DNA from: Aselliscus stoliczkanus
Lineage: Eukaryota; Chordata; Mammalia; Chiroptera; Hipposideridae
NCBI GenBank assembly: GCA_033961575.1
Contig: CM066732.1
Coordinates: 71,152,687 to 71,216,686 of the forward strand
DNA: 64,000 bases
Reading direction: 5' to 3'
The notes beneath the pieces are model-generated. The model did no database searches and was not told the DNA's origin. It saw only the letters and a list, made by a program, of their open reading frames with translations. The stretch's first letter is position 1. Each line of letters opens with the position of its first letter. A program made the translations under genes and the position numbers. Positions 60,157-64,000 of the stretch are shown piece after piece.

Positions 60157-60950
60157 TTTTTATAAGAACTTTATTGAGAAATTCATATAACAATAAGGTG
60201 AGGAAAGGGAATTTAAGTCTTTTTCACATGAATATCCACATGTTTGAGGGCTACTTGTTGGAAAGACTATTTCACAATTGAATTATCTTGGCATCCTTAT
60301 TGAAAGCCAAATGACCATAAATGCAAGAGTTTATTTCTGGGCTCTTAATTCTACTCCACTGATCTATTATCTCCACTTATACCAGTCATACATTTTCTTG
60401 GTTACTGTATATTTGCAGTAAGTTTTGAAATGAGGAAATATTAATCCTTCAACTTTTCTTCTTTTTCAAGATTGTTTTGGCTTTTCTAGGTCCCTCGTCT
60501 TCCCTTATGAATTTCATGATCAGCTTGTCGATTTCTGCAAAAAGGCAGCTGGGAGTTTTGTAGTGATTGTGTTGTCTGACAATCAAATTGAGGAGTATTT
60601 TCATTTTGTCAAATGGAGTTGTCCAATAGATGAGCATGGGGCATTCTTGCCATTTATTTGGGTTATTGCAAAGCTGTTGATTTTCAGAGGTACTGTAGGC
60701 TTTGAGAGAGAGAATGGAATAGAGCAAGATAATAAGCCACAAAGCTTGCTGTTCTTATCAAAATTCAGTAACTGTTCTAGATACTTCTTGGATTTTTGCA
60801 AGCTTTTAGTTAATTTCAGATTTCTGAAAAAATTGATTTTGAAAATTTTTGCCATTGCTCTCATTGCCATTCCTGAGGAGTGAATTTTTGAAGGTCCTTA
60901 TTTTGCCATTCTAGAAATGCTTCTTCCTTTTACTTTTAATGTCATTCTGG
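60157..60950 (-). repeat. Old L1 fragment, reverse strand (ORF2 end)
   Basis: Blocks tccactgatctattatctcc, cagtaagttttgaaatgag, caagattgttttggctttt, gatcagcttgtcgatttct and gcaaaaaggcagctgggag are the reverse complement of the ORF2 C-terminal region of L1M elements. From about 60700 the likeness becomes weak but continues with ttctgaaaaaattgattttg and tccttattttgccattctag, seen in old L1 3' regions. The 97-, 89- and 106-codon frames here are chance frames in this relic. Confidence 0.6.
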
Positions 60951-62646
60951 CAAGGAGAGAATTGTATATCATGCCCCCCACCCTAAAGTCATTGTCCCCT
61001 CTGACCTCCCTAATTGAAATGACATCTCTAACAAGACTTCCTATCCTAAGTGGCTCTGTCTCAATCTTTGCTATATAGGTAAATGTCTATGTGATACAAA
61101 ACATAACTTTAATGCTCAGAAACTGCCTTACTTCTTTGATCACAGACTTTGGCAGAAATTGGTCTTTGAGTTTCTCATTATGTTATATCTTATTATCAGC
61201 TCTTCAATAATATGAAGGACATATTTTTAAAATTTATTTTATACAGCATCGTTCATTATTATCAATGAATGGAATAATAATCCCTGAACTGAATGAGATC
61301 TCCACAGGTGAGAATATGTGGGAAACAATTTTGAGCAGAGAAAATAATATGAGGGGAAAAAAGAGCAAATTTGAAAAAAACCGTTTTTATTTTAATGTAG
61401 AAGACAAAGAGGTGAAAATGCCTTTCATGCATGAATAATGACAGGGATGGCAGGAAATGTGACAGTGAGAGAGTAAAAACCAAGCTCAGTGAGAGGCTTA
61501 CAGACTATGATAATTACATATGTGCTTTATGCATTCTATTGGGTAAACCATTACCGTGATCTGCACTACAGTTTGTAAATGATTACAAAACATGAAAAAC
61601 AACAAAAACATGCAACTTATTTTATATTAATATATGACCCTTAAAGTAATTGATTATCCAGATCAACATTTTCAAAAGGTGCTCTGATTAGAAAGGGGAT
61701 TCGTTATGGTTAAAATTGTCAAGAAACACTATTTACTCTAAGATTTCAAAAGACTATAAGTAAAGGTTTACAAAATTGATTTAACTACTATTCTAGTTCA
61801 ATAGTATTTACTTTAGGAAAATCTGTTTTGGTTATTTAATACCAGATCATTGTTCTGCTTCTCTAGGTTTTAAGTAATATAAGTTTAATTTTGGACGAAT
61901 TTTAATATTAAAACAGTAGGCATTTTCTTCTTTGTTTGTTTTCGTTTGTTTCTATTTTTGTTTTTTTAGAGTTTATGTGACTGTTAATGAATTGAAATTT
62001 ATGTATTGGAGACAAGACCTGGGAAGCTGTGTCATAGGAACTGAGGTCATTGAATCCTTGTGAACAGATGTTATTTGCAATGATATTGTGGTTTTCATCT
62101 TGAAAAAGTAATTTCAGAGTGGGTTTTCACAGAAAGTATACAAAGCCAAATTCATACAAACCTGAATGCTTATAATAGACCCACTCAAGAGACTAATGCA
62201 CATAGTATATATTTATATGAGCAGGCAACGTTTTATGGCCATCTATTTCTATAAGATGAATAAAACACATCGGTGTGAATTTTTACCCCTTCTCTGGTGT
62301 TGGATGGTTTGGAGAAAAATTTAACCATGAAAAGTGGCATTTTATTTTATTTTATTTTTTTTGGTGCAACTAATTTATTTTCATTAGTAGTAAACTTGAC
62401 AACTCAATTCTCCACCTACTTATTTGTTATTAAAACACTTTCATCTTTGTCTTCTCTTGGAAAAAACATTTATCTGGTTTAACCAAATCAATATGAATTT
62501 GGAAGTTATGATAATGAATTTTATGTTTTTATATAACATTTAACTATTTTGAAAAAAATTGCAAATTTTCAGATAGTTTGAGCATTTTTTGCTTTGCTAA
62601 TTCATCATAACATTTTGATATTTAAGAACAATGCAAAACAGTGGTC
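60951..62646. other. Anonymous AT-rich DNA
   Basis: No gene or repeat recognised. Confidence 0.3.
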
Positions 62647-62870
62647 ATGTCCAGTATCTTTTTTTATTTTTTATTATTATTAATAGTTACAGATGTACAA
62701 AACTATGCAATAGTTATTTTTTTCACCCCTTACAAAGTGACTACCCCCTCCCCCCTCCCCTGTTCCCTCACCCCCCAATATCATACGTATCTATTACAAT
62801 TCCATTGACTACATCCCCACACTATGCTCTACATATGGGATGTGGACTAGAGTGTGGGGATGTCCAGTAT
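62647..62870 (-). mobile_element. Short L1 3'-end stub with target-site duplications
   Basis: Identical 11-bp direct repeats atgtccagtat (62647-62657 and 62860-62870) bracket a 202-bp insert with a T-rich tail on the left. On the minus strand it reads gtaatagatacgtatgatat, a G-rich run, gtcactttgtaagggg, aataactattgcatag and tgtacatctgtaac, matching in order the 3' UTR of the full-length L1 (17080-17190). It is a severely 5'-truncated L1 of a related family. Confidence 0.85.
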
Positions 62871-64000
62871 TAATGTGACAATTATACCCAAGTTTTTCCT
62901 TTAGAGGTTGTTTTCTCCTATTTAGCCTGATAACTATGACCAACTGATTTCGGTATTTTTGCATTAAATTCAACCATACTTATGTTTTACTATGAGCAGA
63001 ACAACTAAAAATGTCAACACTTTAAAACACAAAACCACATTAAATATTTTGACTGAAAATTGGCCTTTATTAAAAGTTAAAGTTTTCTCTTTATATTACT
63101 AGAAAATATTCCTCATATTAAAAAGATCTAAAGAAATGTGTCAAGAGTTTCTCTTTCACTTTCAAGGATTGCTGTGGGGAAATAAATAATTTACTTAAAC
63201 TTATCTTTGAATAAAGGCTTTATGGAGTATATATCCATCAAGAGCTAGGCCTTGAGAGTTCAGAGAATGTAATTCTCAATAGCACTTGAAAGCAGATTTC
63301 ATCCACCTTTCAGAAGAAAGATTTTAGACATATTGGAAATGATAACCATTAACTTAAATACAATTTCCTAGCCACTTCAGGTAACTGTCCCTAAAGCAGT
63401 AAATTGAATAGCTTTGATTATAGTAAACATCCTTATTAAATAGGCTAATGTTGAGATACCATTTTATATTTATACTTGTCTCTATACAAAGAAATAATGT
63501 TTTTGACCTTTGAATCTTTCTAACAATAATATATAGCTGAGATTTGAATGACTGTTCTTGCTCCAATCAAGTTGAGATATATCTTACATTTCCCTACTTG
63601 TCTCTCACATTTTTCTCTAAATCAAAGACTGTGTACAAATTATATTTCATTAAATTATTTAAAATTAATCTTTGGCAATTCTCAAATTCAAGATGAAAAA
63701 TAATTAAGAGACAGATGTGCAGTGTTTTACTTTAATAGATTTTTGATGAATTATCAAGAATATTTTGGAATGTGCTGTTTTTAAGACATAGTCCTATTAA
63801 TAAATGGCTTTAAATAATGTTCTTCAGAAACAGTTTTGCATAATATTCAGTGTACAGGAATAGAAATTATGTTTCTTGTGAAACCTGACTTCATTGTTGT
63901 AAATTCTCTTGGATATTTCTGAGAAAATTAACACTCAGAAACTGTTGAAAAACAACTTGTTTTGAGGGATATTGTTTTTATTCTCAGATTCCATAATTGG
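62871..64000. other. Anonymous AT-rich DNA to window end
   Basis: No gene or repeat recognised. Confidence 0.3.

Noticed and set aside
1..64000. CRISPR arrays, operons, phage or plasmid modules
   Set aside because: No regularly spaced direct repeats with unique spacers, no ribosome-binding-site-led gene clusters, and the repeat content is that of a mammal.

Overview
The window is nuclear DNA of a placental mammal: AT-rich, with no convincing host exon, tRNA or rRNA gene, and filled with fossils and recent copies of mammalian retrotransposons (L1, HAL1-like L1, L2-like, MIR, MLT1-class MaLR LTRs, ERV LTRs, mariner). A lineage-specific tRNA-derived SINE starting with ggccggcc and ending in ccagtgacactgccctc plus poly(A) occurs repeatedly. 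I associate that head and the longer trimeric form with laurasiatherian genomes, most plausibly a bat, but this is recognition from memory and is not proven here. Almost all short open frames are chance frames or lie inside transposons.

Layout. 1-9.5 kb: anonymous AT-rich DNA with a solo ERV-type LTR (~1.0-1.4 kb), a MIR, a reverse-strand SINE at 6.0 kb, and a deleted mariner with both inverted ends (8080-8649). 9576-17208: a full-length L1 with target-site duplications, a CpG-rich promoter and long 5' UTR, an intact ORF1 and a nearly complete ORF2 broken by a few frameshifts and stops. 17.9-24 kb: old L1/HAL1-like relics, a 196-nt pure-purine tract, a (TA)32 tract and an MLT1-class LTR. 25-31 kb: MIR and L2-like remains and a second MLT1-class LTR. 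32.6-33.3 kb: a small TIR transposon split by a SINE that carries a foreign 3' tail. 33.9-34.9 kb: two SINEs with clear duplications. 35.5-43.7 kb: one L1 split by a trimeric SINE and by a non-coding ERV with both LTRs; the ERV itself contains a small mariner-like element. 45.2 and 51.0 kb: two more SINEs. 47.3-50.9 kb: an older L1 lacking most of ORF2. 56-64 kb: ancient repeats, a third MLT1-class LTR, reverse-strand L1/HAL1-like DNA and a short L1 3' stub.

How the parts relate. Nothing here looks like an operon, host gene or defence system. The story is one of successive insertions: several loci can be ordered in time because younger elements, bounded by duplications, sit inside older ones. 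The intact ORF1 and L1-type poly(A)/target-site signatures of the SINEs fit L1-driven mobilisation. I found no previously undescribed biological system; the most unusual items are the three-deep nest at 35.5-43.7 kb, the SINE with a transduced tail at 32.7-33.2 kb, and the two mariner deletion derivatives.
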